Source: Sediminibacterium salmoneum NBRC 103935 (lineage in GTDB: Bacteria; Bacteroidota; Bacteroidia; Chitinophagales; Chitinophagaceae). From it: DNA of 64,000 nucleotides. The notes beneath the pieces are model-generated. The model was given only the letters and a program-made list of their open reading frames with translations, was not told where the DNA came from and searched no databases. The DNA lies in contig NZ_KI866530.1 in NCBI RefSeq assembly GCF_000511175.1, positions 2,248,418 through 2,312,417 on the forward strand. The letters run 5' to 3'. A program made the position numbers and the translations under genes. Within the stretch, counting starts at the first letter, position 1. Each line of letters starts with the position of its first letter. Positions 44,850-53,945 of the stretch are shown here, piece after piece.

Positions 44850-46370
44850 ATGAAGCAGACCATACAATTTTTATTGCTCCGTCACTGGGATGCTTTGCTG
44901 GCATCTGCAATAGGTTGCATTTGGATTGCTTTTTATACTTCAAAAGGGGGAATTGGTATTTCACCAGACTCGGTAGCTTATTTAAGTTCGGCTAATCATT
45001 TCGCCGGTTCATTTCGTTTTTCGGATTACAACAATCTCCCGCTGGTGAATTTTCCATTGGGTTATCCTTTTTTATTGGGAGGCATCAAAATGGTGTCGGG
45101 TGCAAACCTGTTAATCTTAGCCCCCTGTTTAAACGCCTTCCTGCTTGCATCGGCACTCTATGCAGTCAGCTTTTTACTAACTGAATGCGGCATACAATCA
45201 GGTGGTTTCAGACTGTTGATTCTACTATTCATTCTGAGCAATCCCGGCATACTGGAAGTATACTCGATGTTATGGTCCGAAACAGTATTTCTTGTTTTGG
45301 GATTGTTTTTTGTGATTGCCTTTTTGCACTACCTGAAAACCAATTCCCTGTCCTGGTTGCTATGGGCAGCTCTTATAGTTAGTTTCACCTGCATGGTTCG
45401 CTACGTGGGCGTTACCTGGATCATTACAGGAGGCATTTTAATCCTGTTTAATGCAAGATTGAACTGGCAGTTAAAATTAAAGCATGCCCTTGTTTTTGGA
45501 ATAACAGGGTCCAGCTTACCCTTGTTGAATACCTTAAGAAACTATTGGGTTACCGATACCATTGCCGGGGTACGTCAGACTTCACTTAAATCATTCACTT
45601 CTAACCTTGAAGATTTTTTAAATGTGCTGGGATATTGGTTCCCGTTAGGCAATGCTGAAAATCAAAGTCTTTTAATAATCTTCGGAACCCTTTTGCTGTT
45701 ACTGATTATTGTACTGTTGGGTTTCCGATTTATACAGCAGCAGTTTTACAATAGTCCGATTACCATCATCAGCCTGTTCACTCTTGTGTATGGAGGGTTC
45801 ATGCTATTTATTGCAAGTGTTTCCCGTTTCGAAACCCTGAGCAGCCGGTTATTAATTCCTTTATACATTCCAATTATCATGCTGATTGCTCATTCTTTTT
45901 ATTCCTGGATAAGCAAAAACACGCAGTATAAAAAATGGCTGTCAATAGCCGTGTTTTTAGGTGGATACACAGCTGGTGCCCAATATCATTATCAGACACA
46001 TGCTTTTAATTGGGAGGGGATTGGTTATGCTGGTATACCCGGTTACACAGATATGCACTGGAAAAGCTCTTCGCTATTACAGTTCATGAAAAGTCATCAT
46101 CAGCAATACCAGGCACCTATTTATTCCAATGCCAACGATGCTGTATTTTTTCTGGCTGATATAAAAGCCAATCCTTTGCCGCATAAAGATATTCCTTCAG
46201 AAATTAACGACTTCCTTAAAACACCCCATATCTATCTGGTCTGGTTTGTCTACGGAAAAAACAACGACCTGATTGACGATACGTTTATCCGCAAACATTA
46301 TCATCAAACAAATGAATGGCAATTTAAAGACGGTTCCATTTTTTATTTTACCAGAAATCAACAGCAATGA
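44850..46370 (+). CDS. Multi-pass membrane glycosyltransferase-like protein (GT39/PMT_2 type)
   Basis: 506 residues from the ATG at 44850; TTG at 44841 would add three residues. About eleven transmembrane segments are visible. The first extracytoplasmic loop holds an acidic SPDSVAYLSSA motif followed by NFPLGYPFLL, the pattern of undecaprenyl- or dolichyl-phosphate-sugar-dependent transferases. A C-terminal periplasmic domain of about 120 residues follows. The acceptor is unknown. The stop overlaps the PnuC start (ATGA). Confidence 0.75.
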   Translation: MKQTIQFLLLRHWDALLASAIGCIWIAFYTSKGGIGISPDSVAYLSSANHFAGSFRFSDYNNLPLVNFPLGYPFLLGGIKMVSGANLLILAPCLNAFLLASALYAVSFLLTECGIQSGGFRLLILLFILSNPGILEVYSMLWSETVFLVLGLFFVIAFLHYLKTNSLSWLLWAALIVSFTCMVRYVGVTWIITGGILILFNARLNWQLKLKHALVFGITGSSLPLLNTLRNYWVTDTIAGVRQTSLKSFTSNLEDFLNVLGYWFPLGNAENQSLLIIFGTLLLLLIIVLLGFRFIQQQFYNSPITIISLFTLVYGGFMLFIASVSRFETLSSRLLIPLYIPIIMLIAHSFYSWISKNTQYKKWLSIAVFLGGYTAGAQYHYQTHAFNWEGIGYAGIPGYTDMHWKSSSLLQFMKSHHQQYQAPIYSNANDAVFFLADIKANPLPHKDIPSEINDFLKTPHIYLVWFVYGKNNDLIDDTFIRKHYHQTNEWQFKDGSIFYFTRNQQQ

Positions 46371-46999
46371 CAATACCCCAGGTCTACGATGCTTTTATTA
46401 CCGGGATACAACAAACGGGTCCGTTGGAATTCATTGCTGTTTTTGCAGGAATAGGCAGTGTATGGTTTAGCAGAAAAGAAAATATCTGGGTTTATCCTAT
46501 TGGTTTAATCAACACAACTATTTATATCTATCTCAGCGTAAAGGGGCATTTATACGGCGAGGCTAGCGTGAATTTGTATTATACCATCATGAGTATTTAC
46601 GGCTGGATATTGTGGACGAAGAAAAACAATCAGACACAAGAAAAAATGCTGAAGATTCAATTCAGTTCGTCCAAAGAGTGGGCGGAACAACTATTTTTCT
46701 TTGGCGGCTTCTATGTTTTATTGTTTTTTTCTCTGCAACAGCTGCAGGTTTCCTTTGCGCCTGAAGCCATACCGTGGGCTGACGCATTTGCCAGTGCTAC
46801 AGCTTATACCGGAATGTGGTTAATGGCAAGGAAAAAAGTAGAGAGCTGGTATTGGTGGATAGCAACAAATATTACTTCTATTCCGTTATACTTTACGAAA
46901 GGATATGTTTTTACCAGTGTACAGTTTGTGGTATTACTCATTTTAGCGATTGCCGGTTTAATTAGCTGGCAGAAAAAAGCCAGCCATGCAGGAAATTAA
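46367..46999 (+). CDS. pnuC: Nicotinamide riboside transporter PnuC
   Basis: 210 residues with seven transmembrane segments. Typical features are the early NTTIYIYLSVKGHLYGEASVN-type region (about 45-65), the WxxW aromatic pattern and YWWIATNITSIPLYF near residue 165. It moves nicotinamide riboside across the inner membrane. The gene downstream encodes a NadR-type kinase and overlaps by 14 bases, supporting NR over thiamine as the substrate (PnuT would sit with thiamine genes). Confidence 0.92.
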   Translation: MTIPQVYDAFITGIQQTGPLEFIAVFAGIGSVWFSRKENIWVYPIGLINTTIYIYLSVKGHLYGEASVNLYYTIMSIYGWILWTKKNNQTQEKMLKIQFSSSKEWAEQLFFFGGFYVLLFFSLQQLQVSFAPEAIPWADAFASATAYTGMWLMARKKVESWYWWIATNITSIPLYFTKGYVFTSVQFVVLLILAIAGLISWQKKASHAGN

Positions 47000-47534
47000 A
47001 AAAATAGTTATCATAGGTCCGGAGAGTACTGGTAAAAGCACACTGAGCAAAGCACTCGCTGAGCATTATCGTACATTGTGGTGCCCTGAATATGCAAGAG
47101 AATATCTATTGCAAAATGGAACCGATTACAGTGCATCCGATTTACTAACGATTGCGAAGGGTCAATTAGAACTGGAAGACAACTATACCCGAAAAGTGCA
47201 GAAAGAAAATAAAGGTTCACTTCTTTTTGTTGATACAGATATGTATGTAATGAAGGTCTGGAGTGAATATGTTTTCGGTACCTGTGATTTTTTTATTCTG
47301 GATACCATTATCAAAAGAAAATATGATGGCTATCTACTATGCAATACAGATCTGCCCTGGGTAAAAGATGAACTAAGAGAATATCCCGACGAAAAACCCA
47401 GACAGGAATTGTTTGCCATTTACAAAGACTTATTAATTAACCAGCCAGTGCCCTGGGCTTTGATCAGTGGAACAAACGCAGAAAGAACGGCTGCTGCAAT
47501 TGAAGCAACCAATCGTTTCCTTCAATTATCGTAG
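46986..47534 (+). CDS. NadR-type ribosylnicotinamide kinase domain protein
   Basis: 182 residues. The P-loop GPESTGKST is at residues 12-20, and DTDMYVMKVWSEYVFG (about 80-95) resembles the nicotinamide-riboside-binding segment of NadR. It lacks both the N-terminal helix-turn-helix and the adenylyltransferase domain of full NadR, so it should phosphorylate NR to NMN only. It overlaps pnuC by 14 bases, giving an uptake-plus-trapping pair for NAD salvage. It overlaps the mtgA remnant by nine bases. Confidence 0.85.
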   Translation: MQEIKKIVIIGPESTGKSTLSKALAEHYRTLWCPEYAREYLLQNGTDYSASDLLTIAKGQLELEDNYTRKVQKENKGSLLFVDTDMYVMKVWSEYVFGTCDFFILDTIIKRKYDGYLLCNTDLPWVKDELREYPDEKPRQELFAIYKDLLINQPVPWALISGTNAERTAAAIEATNRFLQLS

Positions 47535-48240
47535 CAAGGCTTTGATATCTTCATCGCCCTCAATATTATTCATCTGTTTCAGAATTTGCGGATAGCGCCA
47601 GGCTACCCTGCGGCTCATAGGTTTAACGATAAACTTTTTTGGATTGGGCAGTGATGCTATGATCATAGCGGCTTCTGCACGGGTTAATTGAGAAGCATCT
47701 TTTTTAAAATAATGCCTGGATGCAGCCTGGATACCGAAAATACCCGGACCCATTTCAATCACATTCAGGTATACTTCAAGAATTCGTTGTTTACCCCAGA
47801 CCCATTCTATTAATACAGTAAAATACAGCTCTGGTATTTTGCGAATAAACTTGGTGATGGATCCTCCCTGCCATAAAAAAACATTCTTGGCTGTTTGCTG
47901 AGTAATGGTACTTGCGCCTCCACCCAATGGTATTCTGGTTTTTTATTTTCTTTTTTGGCTTGATGCTCTTTTCAATGGCATCCCAGTCGAAACCACTATG
48001 GTCAGGAAATACCTGGTCTTCACTGGCAATGGCGGCCAGCTTTACCGAATGATTAATCTGATTCCAGGAAACATAGTCTCGTTTGAGTCCATATCCGAAT
48101 GAATTGGCTATTTGGGTCATGGTAACCGGTGGCATAACCCATCTGCAAAGAATGGTATATAAAAGTGAACTCAGAAAGAGTATCCAGAGGATGCGTTTTG
48201 TTTTCTTCCAGATTTTTTTAATCACAACAAATATTTTCAA
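47526..48240 (-). pseudogene. mtgA: Monofunctional peptidoglycan transglycosylase, split by a +1 frameshift
   Basis: Two overlapping minus-strand frames make one GT51 protein. The first (48240-47791) holds the N-terminal membrane anchor and the first catalytic motif (SEDQVFPDHSGFDW). The second (ending at 47526) holds GGGASTITQQTAKN, WGKQRILEVYLN and the rest of the domain. The break is at the T6 run at 47939-47944 (A6 on the coding strand): removing one base gives K-T-R-I-P-L-G-G-G-A-S. As read, the protein would stop after about 149 residues and lack most of the active site. MtgA is usually dispensable beside class A penicillin-binding proteins. The start is uncertain: TTG at 48240 or GTG at 48225. 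Confidence 0.85.
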
Positions 48241-48254
48241 GAGGAAGATACAAC

Positions 48255-48911
48255 CTATTTCAACTTGTCCCCAAAATTAAGCACACCCCAAATAAGGGCA
48301 ACGCCAAATCCTATCAGGATAATCCCCGAAAGTTTATTGATAAAGTGAAGATTCTTAGGTGTCAAACGTTGTCTTAATTTTCCTGCTAAGGCAACTTTGG
48401 CAATATCTGCGAGTAAAACAAAAACAAGGCAGGTAATGAATACAATCCATTTGTATTGCGTTGGATTAGGAGTTCCCGCAGCATCACCAGTTATTGCCGC
48501 AGTCCACGCAAACCAAAAAAGAAAGACGGCAGGATTTAGCATATTCATAAAATATCCTGACAAGAAAATTCCGGCCAGATCTCTTTTGCGGAATTTTTTT
48601 ATTTCCACTTTATTGTCTTCATCAACAATTACCTTCTTAAAGAAAAAAGTATAAATGCCTACGCCAATTAAAAAAATACTACCTGCAATGGCAATGGTAT
48701 TGCTATGAGACAAGGCCGTTGTGAAAAAGCTGGTAAACAAATTACAAACCAGTACCAGACTGATATCGCTTGCTGAAACCCCTGCAACAAAAGTATAACC
48801 CGCTTTATGACCGTTTGCAAGGCTTTGTTTGATGATGGCAAAAATAACCGGGCCAACTGAAATACTCAGAATCAGTCCTAAAACCAGCCCCTTCATCAAT
48901 GGTGCAATCAT
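48255..48911 (-). CDS. LysE/RhtB-family exporter
   Basis: 218 residues with six transmembrane segments. The family opening GLILSISVGPVIFAIIKQS (about 10-28) and the mid-protein MNMLNPAVFLFWF (about 118-130) are typical. It exports an amino acid or another small metabolite; the substrate is not predictable. The gene ends 14 bases before the mtgA remnant start and may be cotranscribed with it. Confidence 0.92.
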   Translation of the reverse strand: MIAPLMKGLVLGLILSISVGPVIFAIIKQSLANGHKAGYTFVAGVSASDISLVLVCNLFTSFFTTALSHSNTIAIAGSIFLIGVGIYTFFFKKVIVDEDNKVEIKKFRKRDLAGIFLSGYFMNMLNPAVFLFWFAWTAAITGDAAGTPNPTQYKWIVFITCLVFVLLADIAKVALAGKLRQRLTPKNLHFINKLSGIILIGFGVALIWGVLNFGDKLK

Positions 48912-48958
48912 CTAAACCAATTAAAGTTGAATTACAAAAATAGCTGATTGGGGCTATT

Positions 48959-49609
48959 TCAGCGGATAATTGTTGCGCTAATAATTTTATCCAGGCCCGG
49001 AAATTTTTTATCCAGATAGGTGTTTCCCCATTTATAAACCGAATCCTGCAGCGGTAGAATTTGCTTTCTGTATTTCCCGTTCAGTTTAAACAAAACATCC
49101 ATTCCCCTGATTACTTTTCCAAAGGGGGGATAACCGTGAACTCCTTCCCGCATGGTTGTATCCAACTTTGGATTGTCCTGCATATTCACAAACAGTTGTG
49201 TAGTTCTGGTATTTTTACCACTTCTTGCAAAAGCAACGATTGATTTGAGGTGTTTTTTTCTGACTGGTTCGTCCGGCAAGCGCTGCTGATCCCATTTATT
49301 GTCTTCCTTGGGTCGGCCGGCAATACCGAATTGAACCACATAGTCTTTTTCTACTCTGAAAATATAATTGTTGGTGTAAAACTGTTGCTTGACCAAAGTG
49401 TAAAAACGGTCTGCTGCCAGCGGCGCCCAGTTTCGGTATGCCTGAATAATAAAATTGCCCTGAGTGGTTGTAAACAAAACATTCACCGTATCCGGAGCAA
49501 CAAGATCCTTGTGTTTAATAGATAAATTTTCTTTTTGCTTTTGTGCAAAAGATAACTGGAAGAATATTGGATTCAGTAAGAATAAAGCGGCAATAAGAAT
49601 TTTTCGCAT
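48959..49609 (-). CDS. Secreted cyclophilin-type peptidyl-prolyl isomerase
   Basis: 216 residues with a signal peptide (cleavage near LSFAQ). The cyclophilin core spans about 48-190 and includes FTTTQGNFIIQAYRNWAP, the substrate-groove stretch VAFARSGKNTRTTQLFVN and FGKVIRGMDVL. Several positions of the canonical active site, such as the FHR and QGGD segments, are replaced (FRVEKDYVVQFG), as in many periplasmic forms. The start overlaps the GH3 gene stop by one base (TAATG), so it is translationally coupled. It likely assists folding in the periplasm. Confidence 0.88.
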   Translation of the reverse strand: MRKILIAALFLLNPIFFQLSFAQKQKENLSIKHKDLVAPDTVNVLFTTTQGNFIIQAYRNWAPLAADRFYTLVKQQFYTNNYIFRVEKDYVVQFGIAGRPKEDNKWDQQRLPDEPVRKKHLKSIVAFARSGKNTRTTQLFVNMQDNPKLDTTMREGVHGYPPFGKVIRGMDVLFKLNGKYRKQILPLQDSVYKWGNTYLDKKFPGLDKIISATIIR

Positions 49610-51132
49610 TAGTTGTTCTTTTCTAAAAACAGATACCAGTCCTGTAACATGGAACCCTTTAAAACCCTGGGGAATTTATGCTGTCCTCCTATTTTACCTT
49701 TGCTGAGCATGAAATTTAAAAAGGCATCTTCTTTCAGTACGGTTAATTTTATTTCCCTGAGTGCACTTTTTCGTTCAACCGCATAATCGTCGTTTAATTC
49801 ATTCAGACAATCATCTATAAAATTACAAAGAGAGTTCACGTCTACATTGTCGTTGCAGGCAACAAACCAGTGATGGCCAAAAAAGTTTCCGGAAGGCACG
49901 CCAGCTACCGTAAATTCAGGAATGCTGATATTGAATTTGTCAGATGCCATTTGCACGGCCTTATTCATATTGTCTACACTCAGGTGTTCCCCAACCAGGC
50001 TCAGAAAATGTTTGGTTCTGCCTGTAATAATAATTTCAGATCTTTCTTTATCTACAAATCGAACTGTGTCTCCAATCAAATACCGCCAGGTACCGGCAGT
50101 AGTACTGATTAACAATGCATAATCTTTCCCTTCCTCCACTTCGTGTAACATTAAAGCTTCCGGATTTTCAATCATATCTCCGTCTGCAGTAAAGTTTTTA
50201 TCATCGAAAGGAACGAACTCATGAAAAATATGTTCATTGGTTACCAGTCGCATTCCCTTTGCATGCTGGCGATCCTGATAGGCAATAAACCCCTCACTGG
50301 CCAGATAAGTTTCTATATAAGTAATCGGCTTGCCCAGCATTTTCTCAAATCCTTTTTTATAGGGCTCAAAACTTACACCGCCATGTACAAAGAAGGCCAG
50401 GTTGGGCCAGAGTTCGTGAATGTTATTGAGTTTATAGCGTTCAATAATTTGTTCTACACACATCTGAATCCATGCAGGAACACCAATTAAAAAACCAATA
50501 TCCCACTGAGGAGCTTTATCAACAATCTCCGCAATTTTTTTATTCCAGTCTTTCTGTTTGGCAATTTTTTTTCCGGGTTTGTAAAATGGCTGAAACCAGA
50601 ATGGCGCTTTCTTGGCAGTAATACCACTCAGGTCACCGGCAAAATATCCGGGTCCTTTTTGAAGTTCAGTACTACCGCCCAATGTAAGCCATCCTTTACC
50701 AATAGATGCGTATGGAATATTTTCGTATTTACTAAGACTTAGCAACTGCTTAATCATCACCATTTTATTGCCCCTTAATAAATCATTCGTTATAGGAATA
50801 TATTTACTGGCAGATTCACTGGTGCCACTGCTGAGGGCATAGTATTTAATTTTGCCAGGCCAACAGATATCCGATTGCCCCTCAATGGTTTTATGCCACC
50901 ACTCATTGTAAATTTTATTGTAATTAAAAGTGGGTACAATCTCCTGAAACTTTTTACCCGGATGTTTACTCAATAATATTTCATCAAATCGATACTGCTG
51001 TCCGAAAGAAGTAAACCTGGCTTTTTTTAATAGCTTCTTCAATACCCTTAACTGTTCTCTTCTGAGATTGTTTTCAGGAAGCCGAAGGGCTCTCAAAATG
51101 GCATTGGGGAGTTTGAGATCAAAGATTGGCAT
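49609..51132 (-). CDS. GH3-family acyl-acid amido synthetase-like protein
   Basis: 507 residues matching the bacterial branch of the GH3 (auxin-responsive) family throughout. ATP-binding motif YALSSGTSESASKYIP (about 103-118), the FVHGGVSFEPY region and YRYLIGDTVRF-like segment (WRYLIGDTVRF) are visible. In plants GH3 enzymes adenylate acyl acids and join them to amino acids; the role in Bacteroidota is poorly defined. The cyclophilin gene is directly coupled downstream. Confidence 0.92.
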   Translation of the reverse strand: MPIFDLKLPNAILRALRLPENNLRREQLRVLKKLLKKARFTSFGQQYRFDEILLSKHPGKKFQEIVPTFNYNKIYNEWWHKTIEGQSDICWPGKIKYYALSSGTSESASKYIPITNDLLRGNKMVMIKQLLSLSKYENIPYASIGKGWLTLGGSTELQKGPGYFAGDLSGITAKKAPFWFQPFYKPGKKIAKQKDWNKKIAEIVDKAPQWDIGFLIGVPAWIQMCVEQIIERYKLNNIHELWPNLAFFVHGGVSFEPYKKGFEKMLGKPITYIETYLASEGFIAYQDRQHAKGMRLVTNEHIFHEFVPFDDKNFTADGDMIENPEALMLHEVEEGKDYALLISTTAGTWRYLIGDTVRFVDKERSEIIITGRTKHFLSLVGEHLSVDNMNKAVQMASDKFNISIPEFTVAGVPSGNFFGHHWFVACNDNVDVNSLCNFIDDCLNELNDDYAVERKSALREIKLTVLKEDAFLNFMLSKGKIGGQHKFPRVLKGSMLQDWYLFLEKNN

Positions 51133-51199
51133 GCGTTCTTTAACAGTTGAGTTACGAAGCTAAACTAAATGAATTATATAAAATATTTTGTGAAAAGGG

Positions 51200-52060
51200 T
51201 TATTTATACTTTTTAGTTATGCGGGAAACAATAAGTATTGTTTGAATAAAAATCTTAAGTAGCCATATCCCTGATTTACCTCCGTACAAATGCGGATATT
51301 TATCCAGAAAGATTTTCATAGAACCATAAAAATGATTCAGATAATCGGGATTCTGTTTTGAACTGACTCCTTTAATATGCGTAATAACAGCCGTTCCCAG
51401 ATAATGGTTTTCTTTCCCCAGTTCCAGAATTCTGAGGCTTATATCAATGTCTTCGCCGTACATAAAAAAGGATTCATCAAAGCCCCCGGCCTGCTTGGCC
51501 ACTTCGGATGGCATCATCATGAAAGCACCCGCCAGTACGGGCACTTTGTGCACGCCACCGGAATCCAAATGGCCCAATGCATAACTGTTAAAAAAGGGTG
51601 AATCCGGAAAACGATCAGCTATTCCGGTTAATTTAAAAACCGATCCTTTTATAGTAGGTATTTCTCTTTTACTTTCCGGTAAAAATGCTCCCTGTATATT
51701 TTTCATTTGAACACCCAGTGCCCCTACTTCAACATGAATCTGTAAATACTCAATGGATTGCTGTAAAACATCCGGAGTAAGAAGGGTATCCGGATTCAGA
51801 AACAAAACATAATCAGTATTAACCAGTTGCAGAGCCCGATTGTTAGCTTTGGCAAAACCAATATTTGTTGCTTCTGATAACCATTGAACAGCCGGATATT
51901 TTGCAGCAAGCAATGCCTGGTCCTCCGGACTGTACTCATTATCCACCACAACAATATCAATCTGAAAAGAATGCCCAGACCGCTGAATGGATGCAAGGCA
52001 ATGATCCAGGTGATGATATACCCGATAGTTTACAATAATTATGGTTAGTAGTGCAGACAC
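51200..52060 (-). CDS. Family 2 glycosyltransferase (rhamnosyltransferase-like)
   Basis: 286 residues. The GT-A fold begins at LTIIIVNYRVY. The donor-site acidic region is VLFLNPDTLL (NPD near residue 92), and FMYGEDIDISLRI (about 199-211) is the typical ED catalytic base segment of the COG1216 group. A hydrophobic, basic C-terminus may attach it to the inner membrane. It likely adds a sugar during exopolysaccharide or LPS assembly. It is divergent from the inositol-phosphatase-like gene. Confidence 0.92.
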   Translation of the reverse strand: MSALLTIIIVNYRVYHHLDHCLASIQRSGHSFQIDIVVVDNEYSPEDQALLAAKYPAVQWLSEATNIGFAKANNRALQLVNTDYVLFLNPDTLLTPDVLQQSIEYLQIHVEVGALGVQMKNIQGAFLPESKREIPTIKGSVFKLTGIADRFPDSPFFNSYALGHLDSGGVHKVPVLAGAFMMMPSEVAKQAGGFDESFFMYGEDIDISLRILELGKENHYLGTAVITHIKGVSSKQNPDYLNHFYGSMKIFLDKYPHLYGGKSGIWLLKIFIQTILIVSRITKKYK

Positions 52061-52090
52061 AATATTATTTCAAAGATGCAGAATCTGGGT

Positions 52091-52105
52091 TACTTTTGCT
52101 TCATG
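52091..52105 (+). promoter_or_regulatory. Candidate -7 element abutting the inositol-phosphatase start codon
   Basis: TACTTTTG (52091-52098) matches TAnnTTTG, with a TTT at 52068-52070 twenty bases upstream. Transcription would start near 52103-52105, which is the ATG itself, so the mRNA could be leaderless. Confidence 0.35.
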
Positions 52106-52879
52106 CTTAAAGAAACCTTACTAAAAGCCACGGAAGCGGGCGCTGTTGAACTCAGAAGATTTTTTAATGGAAGTTTTGTAATCAGTAATAAAGAAGGCAT
52201 CAATAATTTAGTTACAGAAGCTGATCATGCAGCAGAGAAAGCCATTATGGATTCCATTCAGTCTGCTTTTCCAGATCATTTTATTTTAAGTGAAGAGTCC
52301 GGAGAGTTAAAGCAGGATTCTACCTATAAATGGATTATTGACCCCATTGATGGAACCGTCAATTTTGCCAATGGCATACCCATTTGTTGTGTAAGCATTG
52401 GAGTGGAAAAAGACGGAGAAATGATACTGGGCGCTGTTTACAACCCATTTATGAATGAATTTTACTTTGCCGAAAGAGGGCAAGGTGCTTATTTAAATGA
52501 CAAAAAAATACAGGTAGGAAATAAGACCACACTAATTAAAAGCTGTCTGGTTACCGGATTCCCTTATACCTACCTGGATGCCCCTAACGGACCCTTGCAG
52601 GTTTTTGAAAAATTAATCAGAAAGGGGGTTCCGGTAAGAAGACTGGGAAGTGCTGCCATCGACTTATGCTGGGTAGCGGCCGGAAGATTTGATGGATTTT
52701 ATGAACATAAACTACAGGCCTGGGACAGTGCTGCAGGATTTTTAATGGTAGAAGAAGCGGGCGGTAAAGTAACCGACTTCAAAGGCAATTATTATTCTCC
52801 TTATCAGCCTCATATTATTGCAACCAACGGCTTAATTCACGATGAGCTGGTAGCAGTAGTGAATGGAGGTGCATTCTAA
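52103..52879 (+). CDS. Inositol monophosphatase-family protein
   Basis: 258 residues from the ATG at 52103; an earlier ATG at 52076 would add nine residues but places the promoter-like TACTTTTG in coding sequence. Metal-binding motifs are ILSEESGE (about 62-69), DPIDGTVNF (about 83-91) and WDSAAGFLMVEEAGG (about 206-220). It dephosphorylates inositol phosphate or a related sugar phosphate such as a nucleotide bisphosphate (CysQ-like). thiL follows 32 bases downstream. Confidence 0.93.
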   Translation: MLKETLLKATEAGAVELRRFFNGSFVISNKEGINNLVTEADHAAEKAIMDSIQSAFPDHFILSEESGELKQDSTYKWIIDPIDGTVNFANGIPICCVSIGVEKDGEMILGAVYNPFMNEFYFAERGQGAYLNDKKIQVGNKTTLIKSCLVTGFPYTYLDAPNGPLQVFEKLIRKGVPVRRLGSAAIDLCWVAAGRFDGFYEHKLQAWDSAAGFLMVEEAGGKVTDFKGNYYSPYQPHIIATNGLIHDELVAVVNGGAF

Positions 52880-52911
52880 AGGAAAATTAAAGGTCATCAT
52901 AAAAAAGACGT

Positions 52912-53943
52912 ATGGAACAAAGAACAGAAATAGCGAGTTTAGGTGAATTTGGTTTGATTGAACACCTTACCAAAAATGCGGAAACCCAGAATGCTTCTAC
53001 CATTTTAGGGGTTGGGGACGATGCGGCGGTAATTGATCATTTTGGTAAGCAAACCGTTGTAACCACCGATCTATTACTGGAAGGGATTCATTTCGATTTA
53101 ATGTATACGCCGCTGAAGCACCTGGGTTACAAAGCCGTGGTTGTAAACCTTAGCGATATTTATGCCATGAATGCAACGCCAACTCAGATAACCCTGAGTA
53201 TCGGAATCAGCAATCGTTTTAGTTTAGAGGCCTTGAATGAATTTTATGAGGGCGTTTATTTTGCCTGTGAAAAATACGGAGTTGATTTAATTGGCGGGGA
53301 TACTTCTTCCTCACAGAAAGGATTCATCATTTCTGTTACAGCCATTGGTGAAGTGGCACCCGATACATTCATCAAGAGAAGTACGGCATCAAAGGGTGAT
53401 TTAATTTGCGTGAGTGGGGACCTGGGCGGTGCTTATCTGGGTTTAACCCTTATGGAGAGAGAAAAGAAAATTTACCAGGAGAATCCCAATATTCAACCAG
53501 ACCTGGAAGGAGAGAGTTATATAGTGGGTCGCTTACTAAAACCTGAAGCCAGAAAAGACATCATTGAATTCTTTGGAAAAAATGAAATAGTTCCAACCGC
53601 CATGATGGATGTAAGCGATGGAATCAGTAGCGAAGTATTGCATATCTGCAAACAGTCCGGTTTAGGAGCGCGCATATACGAAGAAAAACTTCCCATTGCC
53701 GATGCCAGCAGAAAAGCAGCATTCAAATTCGGATTGGATCCAACCGTATGTGCATTGAATGGCGGAGAAGATTATGAATTAATTTTTACCATTCGCCAGG
53801 AAGATCACGATAAAATTGTACTTAACGAAGAAATCAGTGTAATCGGCTACACAACTGAAATAACGGAGGGTGTGAAATTGCTGACCAAGGGGGGTAATAC
53901 TTTTGATCTGAAAGCACAGGGCTGGAATGCATTCAATTCTTAA
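52912..53943 (+). CDS. thiL: Thiamine-monophosphate kinase
   Basis: 343 residues. The N-terminal GVGDDAAVI (about 33-41), the second metal-binding GGDTSSS (about 126-132) and MMDVSDGISSEVLHI near residue 230 are typical of ThiL. It phosphorylates thiamine monophosphate to the active cofactor TPP. No thiamine biosynthesis genes or TPP riboswitch were seen nearby. The S41 protease gene starts two bases after its stop. Confidence 0.95.
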   Translation: MEQRTEIASLGEFGLIEHLTKNAETQNASTILGVGDDAAVIDHFGKQTVVTTDLLLEGIHFDLMYTPLKHLGYKAVVVNLSDIYAMNATPTQITLSIGISNRFSLEALNEFYEGVYFACEKYGVDLIGGDTSSSQKGFIISVTAIGEVAPDTFIKRSTASKGDLICVSGDLGGAYLGLTLMEREKKIYQENPNIQPDLEGESYIVGRLLKPEARKDIIEFFGKNEIVPTAMMDVSDGISSEVLHICKQSGLGARIYEEKLPIADASRKAAFKFGLDPTVCALNGGEDYELIFTIRQEDHDKIVLNEEISVIGYTTEITEGVKLLTKGGNTFDLKAQGWNAFNS

Positions 53944-53945
53944 AC

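Noticed and set aside
46300..46370. TPP riboswitch upstream of pnuC
   Set aside because: The gene overlaps the preceding coding sequence by four bases, leaving no room, and no conserved TPP core was seen.
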